From Meiothermus sp. (lineage in GTDB: Bacteria; Deinococcota; Deinococci; Deinococcales; Thermaceae), in NCBI RefSeq assembly GCF_026004055.1, contig NZ_BPIJ01000002.1, positions 373,803 to 437,802 on the forward strand: a stretch of DNA of 64,000 nucleotides. Reading direction: 5' to 3'. The position numbers were made by a program, and so were the translations under genes. This document shows positions 1-8,276 of the stretch, piece by piece. Under the pieces are notes generated by a model that saw only the letters and a list, made by a program, of their open reading frames with translations, was not told the origin of the DNA and did not search any database. How positions within the stretch are numbered: position 1 is the first letter of the stretch; every line of letters starts with the position of its first letter.

Positions 1-462
1 GAGCCCAAACGGCTCTACCGCGCGGTAAAGGAAGAAGTACCGTCCGACGACTACCTGATTCCCATCGGCAAGGCCGCCGTCCGCCGCGAGGGAAGGGACA
101 TCACCCTGGTCTCTTACGGCGGGCCGATGGTAGAGACGCTCAAGGCCGCCGAGGAGATGGCCGCCGCCGGGGTTGAGGCGGAGGTGATTGACCTGCGCAC
201 CGTGATGCCCTGGGACAAAGAGGCGGTTCTAAACTCGGTGGCCAAGACCGGGCGGCTGCTGATGATCGCCGAGGCCCCCCGCACCGCCAGCGTGGCCTCG
301 GAGGTGGCCGCCACCGTTTCGGAAGAGCTGTTCGACCAGCTGCTGGCTCCACCCCTGCGGGTGACCGGGTTCGACACCCCCTACCCGCTGGCCCAGGACA
401 AGCTCTACATGCCCACCGTAACGCGCATTCTGAACGCTGCCAAGCGTCTACTCGACTACTAG
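1..462 (+). CDS. 2-oxo-acid dehydrogenase E1 component, beta subunit (3' part)
   Basis: This is the C-terminal part of the thiamine-diphosphate-dependent E1 beta subunit; the start lies outside the window. The frame is open from base 1 ([18 protein letters not shown]) to TAG at 460-462. The visible 153 residues carry the transketolase C-terminal domain, with the typical stretches [19 protein letters not shown] and GFDTPYPLA. The subunit decarboxylates a 2-oxo acid and passes the acyl group to lipoyl-E2. Residues such as DLRTVMPWD, and the separate alpha/beta subunits implied by this gene, fit the branched-chain type of complex, but substrate cannot be read from sequence alone. E2 follows 9 nt downstream, so the two genes form one operon. 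Confidence 0.93.
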   Translation, partial: EPKRLYRAVKEEVPSDDYLIPIGKAAVRREGRDITLVSYGGPMVETLKAAEEMAAAGVEAEVIDLRTVMPWDKEAVLNSVAKTGRLLMIAEAPRTASVASEVAATVSEELFDQLLAPPLRVTGFDTPYPLAQDKLYMPTVTRILNAAKRLLDY

Positions 463-471
463 GGAGGCCTC

Positions 472-1863
472 ATGCCCAAAGAAGTGGTGTTGCCCGAACT
501 TGCAGAATCTGTGGTGGAAGGTGAGATTCTCCGCTGGCTGGTCAACGAGGGGGAACCCCTCAAAAAAGACCAGCCCTTCGTGGAGGTGATGACCGACAAA
601 GTCACGGTGGAACTCCCCAGCCCCTACGAGGGCGTGCTCCTGCAAAAGCTGGTGAAGGAAGGGGACGTGGTACCTGTCCATGCGCCCATCGCCTTGGTAG
701 CCGAACCGGGAGAAGTAACCGCCCCCATCTCGGACCAAAAACCCGCCCCCGCGCCGAGCGTACAGGCCCAGGAGGAGCGCTCCATCGTGGAGCCGGGCAC
801 GGTCGCCGAGGACGATGGCGCCAACCTCTCCTTGTTCAAGCCCGACAGCAAACCGGAGCAGGTGAAAAACCCCTTCGCCAAAGCAGCACCCCTCCAGGCC
901 CCCCAGAGCACCGCCGTAGCCCAGCCCCGGCGGGTGGTGGCGGTACCGGCGGCCCGCAAGCTGGCCCGCGAGCTGGGCCTGGACATCGCCCAGGTGCCGG
1001 GCTCGGGGCCGGGGGGCCGGGTGCGGGTAGAGGACGTGCGGGCCTACGCCCAAGCCCAAAGCCAGGCTCGAGCGATCCCAGAACCTCAAGGCCCCAAACC
1101 ATCCACCCCCGGCTTCCCGCCCCCGGTACAGTACAAATCCCCCAAGGGCTACGAGAACCTCGAGACCCGCGTACCCCTGCGCGGCCTACGGCGGGCCATC
1201 GCGAGCCAGATGGTAGCCTCGCACCTCTACACCGTGCGCACCCTCTCGGTGGACGAGGCCGACCTGACCGAGCTGGTGGCCCTGCGCGAGCGGCTCAAGC
1301 CGGAAGCCGAGGCCCAGGGAGTCAAGCTCAGCTACCTGCCGTTTATTTTCAAGGCCATTGCAGTGGCGCTCAAGAAGTTCCCGGCCCTCAACAGCTCGCT
1401 CGACGAGGCCCGGCAGGAGGTGGTGCTCAAGCACTATATACACATCGGGATGGCGGTGGCCGCCGAGAACGGCCTGATTGTGCCGGTGGTTCGGGATGTA
1501 GACCGCAAAAGCCTGCTGCAGCTGGCCCGCGAAATCAACGACCTGGCCGAGCGGGCCCGCAGCGGCAAACTAGGCCCAGAGGAAGTGAGTGGCTCCACCT
1601 TCAGCGTGACCAACATCGGCTCCATCGGGGCCCTCTTCAGCTTCCCCATCATCAACGTGCCGGACGCGGCCATCCTGGGGGTACACTCCATCCAGAAGCG
1701 CCCGGTGGTGAACGAGCGTGACGAGATTGTGGTGCGCCACATGATGTACCTCTCGCTCTCCTTCGACCACCGGCTGGTCGACGGGGCCGAGGCCGCACGG
1801 TTCTGCAAGGAAGTGATCCGGCTCCTGGAAAAACCCGAGCGGCTCTTCCTGGAAGCGCTGTAG
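472..1863 (+). CDS. 2-oxo-acid dehydrogenase E2, dihydrolipoamide acyltransferase
   Basis: This is the core acyltransferase of the 2-oxo-acid dehydrogenase complex, 463 residues. The N-terminal lipoyl domain (about 1-77) has the lipoylated lysine at K43 in VMTDKVTVE. A Pro/Ala-rich linker follows. The peripheral-subunit-binding domain, which holds E1/E3, lies at about 157-193 (VPAARKLARELGL to VEDVRAY). The catalytic domain ends with the active-site motif FDHRLVDGAEAARF (H433, D437). There is a single lipoyl domain, usual for this group. The start has a GGGAGG ribosome site 4-9 nt upstream. The gene is co-transcribed with E1 beta. E3 follows 50-56 nt later behind its own promoter. Confidence 0.95.
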   Translation: MPKEVVLPELAESVVEGEILRWLVNEGEPLKKDQPFVEVMTDKVTVELPSPYEGVLLQKLVKEGDVVPVHAPIALVAEPGEVTAPISDQKPAPAPSVQAQEERSIVEPGTVAEDDGANLSLFKPDSKPEQVKNPFAKAAPLQAPQSTAVAQPRRVVAVPAARKLARELGLDIAQVPGSGPGGRVRVEDVRAYAQAQSQARAIPEPQGPKPSTPGFPPPVQYKSPKGYENLETRVPLRGLRRAIASQMVASHLYTVRTLSVDEADLTELVALRERLKPEAEAQGVKLSYLPFIFKAIAVALKKFPALNSSLDEARQEVVLKHYIHIGMAVAAENGLIVPVVRDVDRKSLLQLAREINDLAERARSGKLGPEEVSGSTFSVTNIGSIGALFSFPIINVPDAAILGVHSIQKRPVVNERDEIVVRHMMYLSLSFDHRLVDGAEAARFCKEVIRLLEKPERLFLEAL

Positions 1864-1881
1864 TTTTTCATCAGGCAGATT

Positions 1882-1910
1882 TTGTTTTTCAACTGAGCAC
1901 TCACTAGAAT
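1882..1910 (+). promoter_or_regulatory. Promoter of lpdA inside the dehydrogenase cluster
   Basis: TTGTTT at 1882-1887 and TAGAAT at 1905-1910 are separated by 17 bp. Initiation would fall around 1917-1920, at the ATG used for lpdA, so E3 may be made from a leaderless transcript independent of E1/E2. Seen in sequence; activity is inferred. Confidence 0.5.
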
Positions 1911-1919
1911 GGGGTGTCT

Positions 1920-3314
1920 ATGGCCACTATCTACGATGTAATTGTGATCGGAACCGGCCCTGGCGGCTACCACGCGGCCATCCGGGCGGCCCAACTGGGC
2001 AAGAAAGTGCTGGCGGTGGAAGCGGAGTATGTGGGCGGGGTCTGCCTGAACGTGGGCTGTATTCCCACCAAGGCTCTGCTGCACGCGGCGGAGGAACTCG
2101 AGGGCATCCGGCATGGGAGCGACTTCGGGTTAGAGGTGAAAGAAGCCAGGCTCGACACCAAAAAGCTGGGCGGCTGGCGCGACGGCATCGTCAAAAAGCT
2201 GACCGGTGGGGTTTCCCAACTGCTGAAGGGCAACAAGGTAGACCTCAAAACCGGCTTTGCCAAGTTTGTTGACAAAAACACCATCGAGGTCGGGGGCGAG
2301 CGCATCCAGGGCAAAACCTTCATCGTGGCCACCGGCTCCGAGCCCAACACCCTGCCGGGCTTCGAGGTAGACCAGAAGGACATCGTGGACTCCACCGGGG
2401 CTCTGCGCGTGGAGGAAAAGTTCCCCAAGCGGCTCTTGTGCATTGGGGGGGGTGCGATTGGGCTCGAGTTCGCCCAGGTCTACAAGCGCCTGGGGGCCGA
2501 GGTCACGGTGATTGAGTTCATGGGCCAGATTCTACCCGCCGCCGACCCCGAGACCGCCGGCCTGCTGGCCAAGACCCTCACCAAGCAGGGCATCGTCATC
2601 AAGACCAACACCAAAGGCGTGGGGGTCGAGCGCAAGAAGGATGGCCTGCACGTGACGCTCGAGGACGTAAAGTCGGGGAAGCAAGAAGAAATCGTGGTGG
2701 ATAAAATCCTGGTGGCTACCGGCCGCCGCCCGCGCGGGAAAGGGCTGGGGCTGGAAGCCATTGGCGTCACGGTAGACGAGCGCGGCTACATCCCCACCAA
2801 CGAGCGCATGGAGACCAATGTGCCGGGCATCTACGCCATCGGCGACGTGACCCGCCCCCCCTTGCTGGCGCATAAAGCCATGAAGGAGGGCCTGGTGGCC
2901 GCCGAAAATGCTGCTGGCGGCAACGCCGCTATGGACTACCAGATTCCCAACGTGGTCTACACCAGCCCGGAGTGGGCCGCGGTGGGCCTGACCGAGGAGG
3001 AGGCCGCCAAGGCCGGCTACAAGGTCAAGGTGGGCAAGTTCCCCCTCGCGGCCTCGGGCCGGGCCATGACCCTGGGGGCCACCGAGGGGCTGATTAAGCT
3101 GGTGGGCGACGCCGAAACCGACCTGCTGCTGGGCGGGCACATCCTGAGCCCGAACGCCTCGGACATGATCGCCGAGATCGCCCTGGCCCTGGAGATGGGG
3201 GCCACCGTGACCGACGTGGCCCTCACCGTGCACGCCCACCCCACCCTCTCCGAGGGCATCATGGAGGCCGCCGAGCACCTGCACCGCCAGGCCATCCACA
3301 TCGCCAACCGCTAG
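1920..3314 (+). CDS. lpdA: Dihydrolipoyl dehydrogenase (E3)
   Basis: This flavoprotein reoxidises dihydrolipoyl-E2 with NAD+. Counted from ATG 1920 it has 464 residues. The FAD Rossmann motif is IGTGPGG (about 10-16). The redox disulfide is C42/C47 in [11 protein letters not shown]. The NAD motif is [10 protein letters not shown], and the second FAD motif is [18 protein letters not shown]. The C-terminal dimer interface carries the catalytic HAHPTLSE (H440, E445). A GTG at 1914 in the same frame would add two residues. I prefer ATG 1920 because a -10 hexamer (1905-1910) sits just before it. The gene follows E1/E2 and so serves that complex, perhaps also others such as glycine cleavage. Confidence 0.95.
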   Translation: MATIYDVIVIGTGPGGYHAAIRAAQLGKKVLAVEAEYVGGVCLNVGCIPTKALLHAAEELEGIRHGSDFGLEVKEARLDTKKLGGWRDGIVKKLTGGVSQLLKGNKVDLKTGFAKFVDKNTIEVGGERIQGKTFIVATGSEPNTLPGFEVDQKDIVDSTGALRVEEKFPKRLLCIGGGAIGLEFAQVYKRLGAEVTVIEFMGQILPAADPETAGLLAKTLTKQGIVIKTNTKGVGVERKKDGLHVTLEDVKSGKQEEIVVDKILVATGRRPRGKGLGLEAIGVTVDERGYIPTNERMETNVPGIYAIGDVTRPPLLAHKAMKEGLVAAENAAGGNAAMDYQIPNVVYTSPEWAAVGLTEEEAAKAGYKVKVGKFPLAASGRAMTLGATEGLIKLVGDAETDLLLGGHILSPNASDMIAEIALALEMGATVTDVALTVHAHPTLSEGIMEAAEHLHRQAIHIANR

Positions 3315-3337
3315 GCTTTCTGGTATAACAGCGTTGC

Positions 3338-3883
3338 ATGCGAATACGCGCCACCCTCAACGCCCTGGCCCTGCGGCTCGACGGCAACGAGACCCCCGAG
3401 ATGCTGCGCAAGGCCCTGGCCGACCTGCCCCCCTTACCCCTCGAGGTGGAGGTGGCCGGGGTAGTGGGCCAGGGGGTACTGGAGGCCCTGCTCGAGCTCG
3501 GGCGTGAGCGGGGCTTGCAGCTCAGGCCCCAGCGGGGCGAAAAATACATCCCTTACACCGAGGTGATCGACCAGACCCTACGCTCGGGGAGCCGCGTCGA
3601 GTCGCCGGGCACGGTGGTTATCCTGGGCGACGTGAACGCCGGGGCCGAGGTGGTGGCGGCGGGCGACATCATCGTGGTGGGGAAGCTGCGCGGGCTGGCC
3701 CATGCGGGGGCTACCGGACAGGAAGAGGCGGCTATCTGGGCCATGAGTCTGGAGGCCAAACAGCTTCGCATTGCCCAGCACGTGGCGCAGGCCCCCGACG
3801 GCGAGCGAAGCACCCGCGGCCCCGAGCGGGCCCGGGTGGCCGAGGGTCGGATTGTGCTCGAGGCCTGGGGCAAAAAAACTTGA
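3338..3883 (+). CDS. minC: Septum site-determining protein MinC
   Basis: MinC inhibits FtsZ ring formation away from midcell. The protein has 181 residues, shorter than the 220-240 of most MinC. The C-terminal beta-helix domain (about 77-145) is clear: LRSGSRVESPGTVVILGDVN, then GAEVVAAGDIIVVGKLRGLAHAGA. The N-terminal FtsZ-inhibitory domain (about 1-65) is compact and poorly conserved. After the core comes a charged tail (about 150-181) without recognisable motif. No minD or minE is adjacent, which is unusual; MinD would have to be encoded elsewhere. TATAAC at 3324-3329, 8 nt before the ATG, suggests its own leaderless promoter. Confidence 0.85.
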   Translation: MRIRATLNALALRLDGNETPEMLRKALADLPPLPLEVEVAGVVGQGVLEALLELGRERGLQLRPQRGEKYIPYTEVIDQTLRSGSRVESPGTVVILGDVNAGAEVVAAGDIIVVGKLRGLAHAGATGQEEAAIWAMSLEAKQLRIAQHVAQAPDGERSTRGPERARVAEGRIVLEAWGKKT

Positions 3884-3934
3884 GCGTGGCTGTCATGTAG
3901 CCAGGCCACACAGCCAACCTGCCACAATAGCCTT

Positions 3935-4582
3935 ATGACCCGGGTGCTGCTGATCGAAGACGATACAGGGGTGCGCGAGGCGCTGCGCTTGGGGTTGGAA
4001 CTCGAGGGCTATGGTGTGCTCGAGGCAGGTAGTGGGGCCGAGGGCTTGCGCCGGCTGGCCGAGAACCCGGATGTGGTGGTGCTGGATGTGCTGCTACCGG
4101 GGGGCGATGGGTTTGGGGTGCTGCGCGAAATCCGCCGGATCAGCGCGGTACCGGTGCTCATGCTCACCGCCCTGGACGAGGTGGAATGGCGGGTCAAGGG
4201 TCTGCGCGAAGGGGCCGACGACTACCTGGTTAAGCCCTACGCCCTGGCAGAACTGGTAGCCCGCCTCGAGGCCCTGTTGCGCCGCAGCAAGCGCGATGAA
4301 GAGGTGCTCACCTACGCCGACGTGGTGCTGTATCCGCACAAAATGGAGGCCCGCCGGGGGGCGCGGCTACTGGAGCTTTCGCCCAAAGCCCTGCTGCTTT
4401 TACAGTGTTTTTTGCAGCACGCCGAGCACCTCCTGCCCAAGGAAACCCTGATGCAGCGGGTCTGGGGTGAGGAGGTCGAGCCCAACACCCTCGAGGTGCA
4501 CCTTTCGGCCTTACGCCGCGCCCTGGGGGAACCCCCGCTGCTTCACACCCTGCGGGGACACGGCTATATCTTGAGGCAGTAA
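3935..4582 (+). CDS. Two-component response regulator, OmpR/PhoB family
   Basis: A DNA-binding response regulator of 215 residues. The receiver domain (1-115) has the acidic pocket E8/D9/D10, phospho-acceptor D51 in VVVLDVLLPGGDG, the switch Thr in LMLTAL, and the conserved Lys in DDYLVKPY. The C-terminal winged helix (about 125-215) contains LSPKALLLLQCFLQH and a recognition region ending HLSALRRALGEPPLLHTLRGHGYIL. The histidine kinase gene begins 26 nt after its stop, so the pair is one signalling system. The regulon cannot be deduced. The nearest genes, minC and a GMC oxidoreductase, are only candidates. Confidence 0.93.
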   Translation: MTRVLLIEDDTGVREALRLGLELEGYGVLEAGSGAEGLRRLAENPDVVVLDVLLPGGDGFGVLREIRRISAVPVLMLTALDEVEWRVKGLREGADDYLVKPYALAELVARLEALLRRSKRDEEVLTYADVVLYPHKMEARRGARLLELSPKALLLLQCFLQHAEHLLPKETLMQRVWGEEVEPNTLEVHLSALRRALGEPPLLHTLRGHGYILRQ

Positions 4583-4608
4583 CCTTCTCTCTTTCCTGCC
4601 CCTACCCC

Positions 4609-5895
4609 ATGACCCTGCGCCTGCGTCTTTTACTGTGGCTTTTGCTGGCCCTGGCTTTACTCTGGCTTCCGCTGGGGGTTCTGACCGTACGGCAAGCCCA
4701 ACGCACCGTGCAGGACACCCTCGAGCGGGCGGTTCGCTCGAGGCTGGGCTTTTTGCTCAGCCAGGGGCAACTGCGCATCCAGGATCTGGCCCAGGTGGTA
4801 CAGGAGTTTGGCGGGGTGGGATTTGTGTGGGGTGCCGAAGGGCGCATTACTTACACCGATCTGGGCGATTATGCGCTGCCCGAGGGTCTCGAGCAGGCGC
4901 TTTTGCAGGGCCAGAGTTTCCGCCGCATCCAAGACAACTGGCTGTGGATAGCGCTCCCCGGCGATGCAGGGGGGTTGGGCCTGGGCACGCCCCTGGAAGA
5001 AGTGGCGGCCCTACCGCAGCGTTTGCTGCAGGTCTATGTGGGGATTGGTGGGGCGCTGGCTTTGTTGGCGTTTGCTGTGGGGGCTTGGGGTCTTTCTCGG
5101 TCGCTGCGCCCGCTGGACACGGTTTCGCGTGAACTGGCCCGGCGCAGTGCCGCAAACCTCGAGCCGCTCTCATCTCCTGGCCTTCCCGAGGTTCGCCCTG
5201 CCGTGCAGGCCATGAATACCTTGATGGCAGAGCTCAACACCGCTCTAAATCGGCTCAAGGTACAAGAACAAGCCGCCCGACGCTTTGCCTACGGTGCTTC
5301 GCACGAGCTGCGCAATCCCCTCACCGCCCTGAAGGGATATCTGGAGGTGCTGCGGCGGCGGCCCGGCGAGCCCCGGGCTGCCGAAGGGGCGCTACGCGAG
5401 GCGCAGCGCATGGAATCGCTCTTGCAGGGCTTGCTGGTTCTGGCCCGGTTGGAAGGCCAGGGGCAGGTGCGGGGGCAGCCCCTCGACTTGCGGGCTTTCC
5501 TCGAGCAGCGCGGTCTACCCGTAGAAGGCAGCGGCTGGGTCGAGTCCGACCCCGATTTACTGGCGGTGGTGGTCGAGAACCTGCTGCAAAATGCCCACAA
5601 ACACGCCGGCGGCCTGGAGAAAATTGTTCTCGAGCCGGGGCGCGAGGGCGTCTGGCTTTGGGCCTACGACGCTGGCCCCGGCTTTCATCCCGAGGTTTTG
5701 CCCAAAGCCTTCGAGGCCTTCATCAAGAGCGACTCCAGCGAGGGGGTGGGCTTGGGGCTGGCCTTGGTAGCAGCGGTAGCTCGAGCGCTGGGAGGCCAAA
5801 CCAGGGCCGAGAATCGCCCGGAAGGGGGGGCTAGGGTGGGGGTCTGGCTACCCGCGGCCAAGGGTCAAGGAGCTGCAAACTCCAACCTCGGCTAA
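4609..5895 (+). CDS. Two-component sensor histidine kinase
   Basis: The membrane-bound partner of the upstream regulator, 428 residues. A first transmembrane helix lies at about 7-26 (LLLWLLLALALLWLPLG). An extracytoplasmic sensing region of about 110 residues follows, then a second helix at about 142-165. A HAMP-like linker comes next, then HisKA with the phospho-acceptor H232 in ASHELRNPLTALKGYL. The HATPase has an N-box (ENLLQNAHKHAGG), a G1 region (DAGPGFHPEV) and a G2 box (GVGLGLALVAAVARALGG). The N-box keeps the Asn ligands of Mg-ATP, so the kinase should be active. The sensed signal is unknown; the periplasmic loop shows no named domain. Confidence 0.92.
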   Translation: MTLRLRLLLWLLLALALLWLPLGVLTVRQAQRTVQDTLERAVRSRLGFLLSQGQLRIQDLAQVVQEFGGVGFVWGAEGRITYTDLGDYALPEGLEQALLQGQSFRRIQDNWLWIALPGDAGGLGLGTPLEEVAALPQRLLQVYVGIGGALALLAFAVGAWGLSRSLRPLDTVSRELARRSAANLEPLSSPGLPEVRPAVQAMNTLMAELNTALNRLKVQEQAARRFAYGASHELRNPLTALKGYLEVLRRRPGEPRAAEGALREAQRMESLLQGLLVLARLEGQGQVRGQPLDLRAFLEQRGLPVEGSGWVESDPDLLAVVVENLLQNAHKHAGGLEKIVLEPGREGVWLWAYDAGPGFHPEVLPKAFEAFIKSDSSEGVGLGLALVAAVARALGGQTRAENRPEGGARVGVWLPAAKGQGAANSNLG

Positions 5896-5906
5896 AATGA
5901 CCTCGA

Positions 5907-7457
5907 GTGAAACCGGAATACGACTACGTTGTGGTGGGAGCGGGGTCGGCAGGGTGTGTGCTGGCCAACCGGCTGAGCGCAAAGCCCGACCTCACGGTGT
6001 TGGTGCTCGAGGCCGGTGAACCCATACAGGGCCTGTACGCCAAAGCCCCGGCGGCCTTCCCCAAGCTCTTCAAAGGGCCTTACGACTGGGCTTTTTATAC
6101 CGAACCACAAACCGAGCTTATGGGACGAACCCTGTACTGGCCCCGGGGCAAGGGACTGGGGGGCAGCAGTGGCATCAACGCCATGATTGTCATCCGTGGC
6201 AACCCCCATGATTACAACGACTGGCAGCAGCCGGGCTGGTCGTTTGCCGAGGTGCTACCCTACTTCAAGAAGCTCGAGACCCACCCCCTGGGCCCTTCCG
6301 AGTACCACGGCGACCAAGGCCCTTTACACGTGGAGGTGCGCAAGTACACCAACCCCCTCACCCACGCCTTCCTCGAGGTCGCCCAGCAGTGGGGCCTGGA
6401 GCCCAACCACGACTTCAACGGCCCTAAGCAAGAAGGGGCGGGACTCTTCCATGTCAACCAGAAAAATGGCGCCCGGCATAGTGCGGCCCGAGCCTACCTG
6501 CTACCGGCCCTGCCACGCCCCAACCTCGATGCCCAGACCGGGGCCCGTGCCCATCGCATCCTATTCGAAGGAAACCGAGCCGTGGGGGTAGAGTACCGTC
6601 ACCAAGGCCAGGTGTGGCGGGTGCGGGCCCGCCGGGCAGTGATCGTCTCGAGCGGGACGGTGCAGTCGCCCCAGCTCCTGATGCTTTCGGGGATTGGCCC
6701 TGCCGATCACCTTAAATTGCATGGGCTCGAGGTACGCCAAGACCTACCGGTAGGCCAGAACCTGTGGGATCATCTGGCCCTGCCGCTCATCTGGCACGCC
6801 CGAGCACCGGTGAGCCTGGACAAGGCCGAGACCCTGGCCAACATCGCCCGTTATTTGTTGACCCAGCGCGGGCCCTTGGTGAGCAACGTAGCCGAGGCCG
6901 GGGCTTTTCTACGCACCCGGCCCGAGGCCCCCGCACCCGACCTGCAGTATCACTTCGGGCCGGCTTTTTTCAGTGACCATGGTTTCGATCGCGAGGAGGG
7001 CTACTTTTTCACCATTGGCCCCACCCTGGTAGCCCCCCAAAGCCGGGGCTTCATTGGCCTGAAAAGCGCCGACCCAGAGGCCGCGCCACTCATCCAGCCC
7101 CACTACCTAAGCGAGCCCGCCGACCTCGAGGTGTTGCGGGCGGGTATCACCATAGCCCGCGAAATAGCCGCCCAAAAGGCTTTCGACTCCTACCGCGGCC
7201 AACCCCATGCCCGCCAGGCCGAGGTGCGAAGCCCCACCGAGATGTCGGCCTACATCCGCCGGTATGCCCAGACCCTCTACCACCCCGCCGGAACCTGCAG
7301 CATGGGGCAGGTAGTGGACGGGAATTTGCGGGTCTATGGCACCGAGAACCTCTACGTGGTGGATGCCTCGGTGATGCCGGGAGTCATCCGCGGCAACACC
7401 CACATCCCCACCCTGATGGTGGCCGAAAAAGCCGCAGACCGGCTGCTAGAGGTCTAG
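5907..7457 (+). CDS. GMC-family flavin oxidoreductase (choline/alcohol dehydrogenase-like)
   Basis: A glucose-methanol-choline oxidoreductase of 516 residues, close in size to bacterial choline and alcohol dehydrogenases. The N-terminal FAD motif is VVGAGSAGCVLANRLS. The GMC signature 1 region is GLGGSSGINAMIVIRG. Signature 2 is SSGTVQSPQLLMLSGIGP. The C-terminal active site has the His of YHPAGTCSMG and RGNTHIPTLMVAEKAAD. It oxidises an alcohol or polyol with FAD; substrate is not predictable. The GTG start at 5907 lies 8 nt after TAAAAT (5893-5898), so it is probably transcribed separately from the kinase gene. No betaine-aldehyde dehydrogenase is nearby, which argues against a choline-betaine operon. 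Confidence 0.88.
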   Translation: MKPEYDYVVVGAGSAGCVLANRLSAKPDLTVLVLEAGEPIQGLYAKAPAAFPKLFKGPYDWAFYTEPQTELMGRTLYWPRGKGLGGSSGINAMIVIRGNPHDYNDWQQPGWSFAEVLPYFKKLETHPLGPSEYHGDQGPLHVEVRKYTNPLTHAFLEVAQQWGLEPNHDFNGPKQEGAGLFHVNQKNGARHSAARAYLLPALPRPNLDAQTGARAHRILFEGNRAVGVEYRHQGQVWRVRARRAVIVSSGTVQSPQLLMLSGIGPADHLKLHGLEVRQDLPVGQNLWDHLALPLIWHARAPVSLDKAETLANIARYLLTQRGPLVSNVAEAGAFLRTRPEAPAPDLQYHFGPAFFSDHGFDREEGYFFTIGPTLVAPQSRGFIGLKSADPEAAPLIQPHYLSEPADLEVLRAGITIAREIAAQKAFDSYRGQPHARQAEVRSPTEMSAYIRRYAQTLYHPAGTCSMGQVVDGNLRVYGTENLYVVDASVMPGVIRGNTHIPTLMVAEKAADRLLEV

Positions 7458-7595
7458 CAGCCGAACCTCGAGCACCGCCCAGTGCAAGAAGCGCCTCTCG
7501 CGTATGTGGCATCAAACGGGCGCTCCACCCTCCGCCGCGGATCACTTTGGTCTGGTTAGAGCGCTCTTCACAAATATCGAGCCATCGGGGACTAA

Positions 7596-7930
7596 TGGTC
7601 TGGTAACTAAATTTCCGAAGTTATGTACCGCACACCGAATACATCGATGTAGAGATTCCATCCCACTTCGGCCCCCGAGATCTAAAAACGCCCTCCCTAC
7701 CGCGTAGGGAGGGTGGGGGAGGGTATCAGGCAAGGCCCCCAATCCGCTGGGTGAAGGACCAGGTCAGCCACCCCACCTGGCCTCCCCTACGCAGTAGGGG
7801 AGGGAAGGGGCGAAGCGGGGTGGGGTGCTTTTTGCATGACCGTACAGGCAAGGCACCGAAGGCCCAGGTTTACGAGACGCGGCGCGTTCTGAAGGCTAAA
7901 CCCCATACTGCGTATTTTGTTACCAGAGCA
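7596..7930 (+). repeat. MITE-like repeat family B, copy 1
   Basis: About 335 bp, nearly identical to 35836-36177. The ends are terminal inverted repeats: TGGTCTGGTAAC at 7596-7607 and GTTACCAGAGCA at 7919-7930. The interior has two short hairpins built from CCCTCCCTAC/GTAGGGAGGG and CTCCCCTAC/GTAGGGGAG, a core also present in family D. It holds no coding frame of its own. A TA lies at the left border, as expected for insertion at TA. Family A copy 1 begins 3 bp later. Confidence 0.85.
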
Positions 7931-7933
7931 TTG

Positions 7934-8141
7934 AGTGGTCTGGTAATCTGATTTTCGTCACTTTGCCCTTACAAATCCAAACGTGAGCACCTTGTCATTG
8001 CGAGGAGGCCCCCGCCGACGAAGCAATCCAGATAGCCTTGTGTAGGCTGGCCGGGGCAGAGATTCTGGATTGCTTCGCATCCCACGGATGCTCGCAATGA
8101 CGGGGGAAGGCTGGCATCACATACTTTGTTACCAGAGCACT
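7934..8141 (+). repeat. MITE-like repeat family A, copy 1 (contains GTCATTGCGAG palindromic core)
   Basis: 208 bp bounded by AGTGGTCTGGTAA (7934-7946) and TTACCAGAGCACT (8129-8141), the same ends as family B. The core is an inverted repeat starting GTCATTGCGAGGAGGCC near 7996 and closing TGCTCGCAATGAC near 8101. This core type is scattered through many unrelated bacterial genomes. Other copies are at 35564-35835 and, inverted, at 57997-58383. Confidence 0.85.
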
Positions 8142-8168
8142 AAGAATCTTTTGTCTTGGACAGAACAG

Positions 8169-8262
8169 TGGCCGCCGGGAAACTCGAAACCCAAGCACCC
8201 GTGGCCCACGCCCCAGTGCGTAACATGCGTCCGCCAGGGAATGGCTTATGCCACAGCCACAA
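8169..8262 (+). repeat. Repeat family C, copy 1 (right end missing)
   Basis: Begins GTGGCCGCC (8169-8177), then GGAAACTCGAAACCCAAGC and GTGCGTAACATGCGTC, matching 36204-36383. The right-hand inverted end found in the full copy is absent before gyrA. It is joined to family A by the same 26-27 bp spacer (AAGAATCTTTTG...) seen at 36178-36203. Confidence 0.7.
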
Positions 8263-8276
8263 CGTGGAAGACGCGA

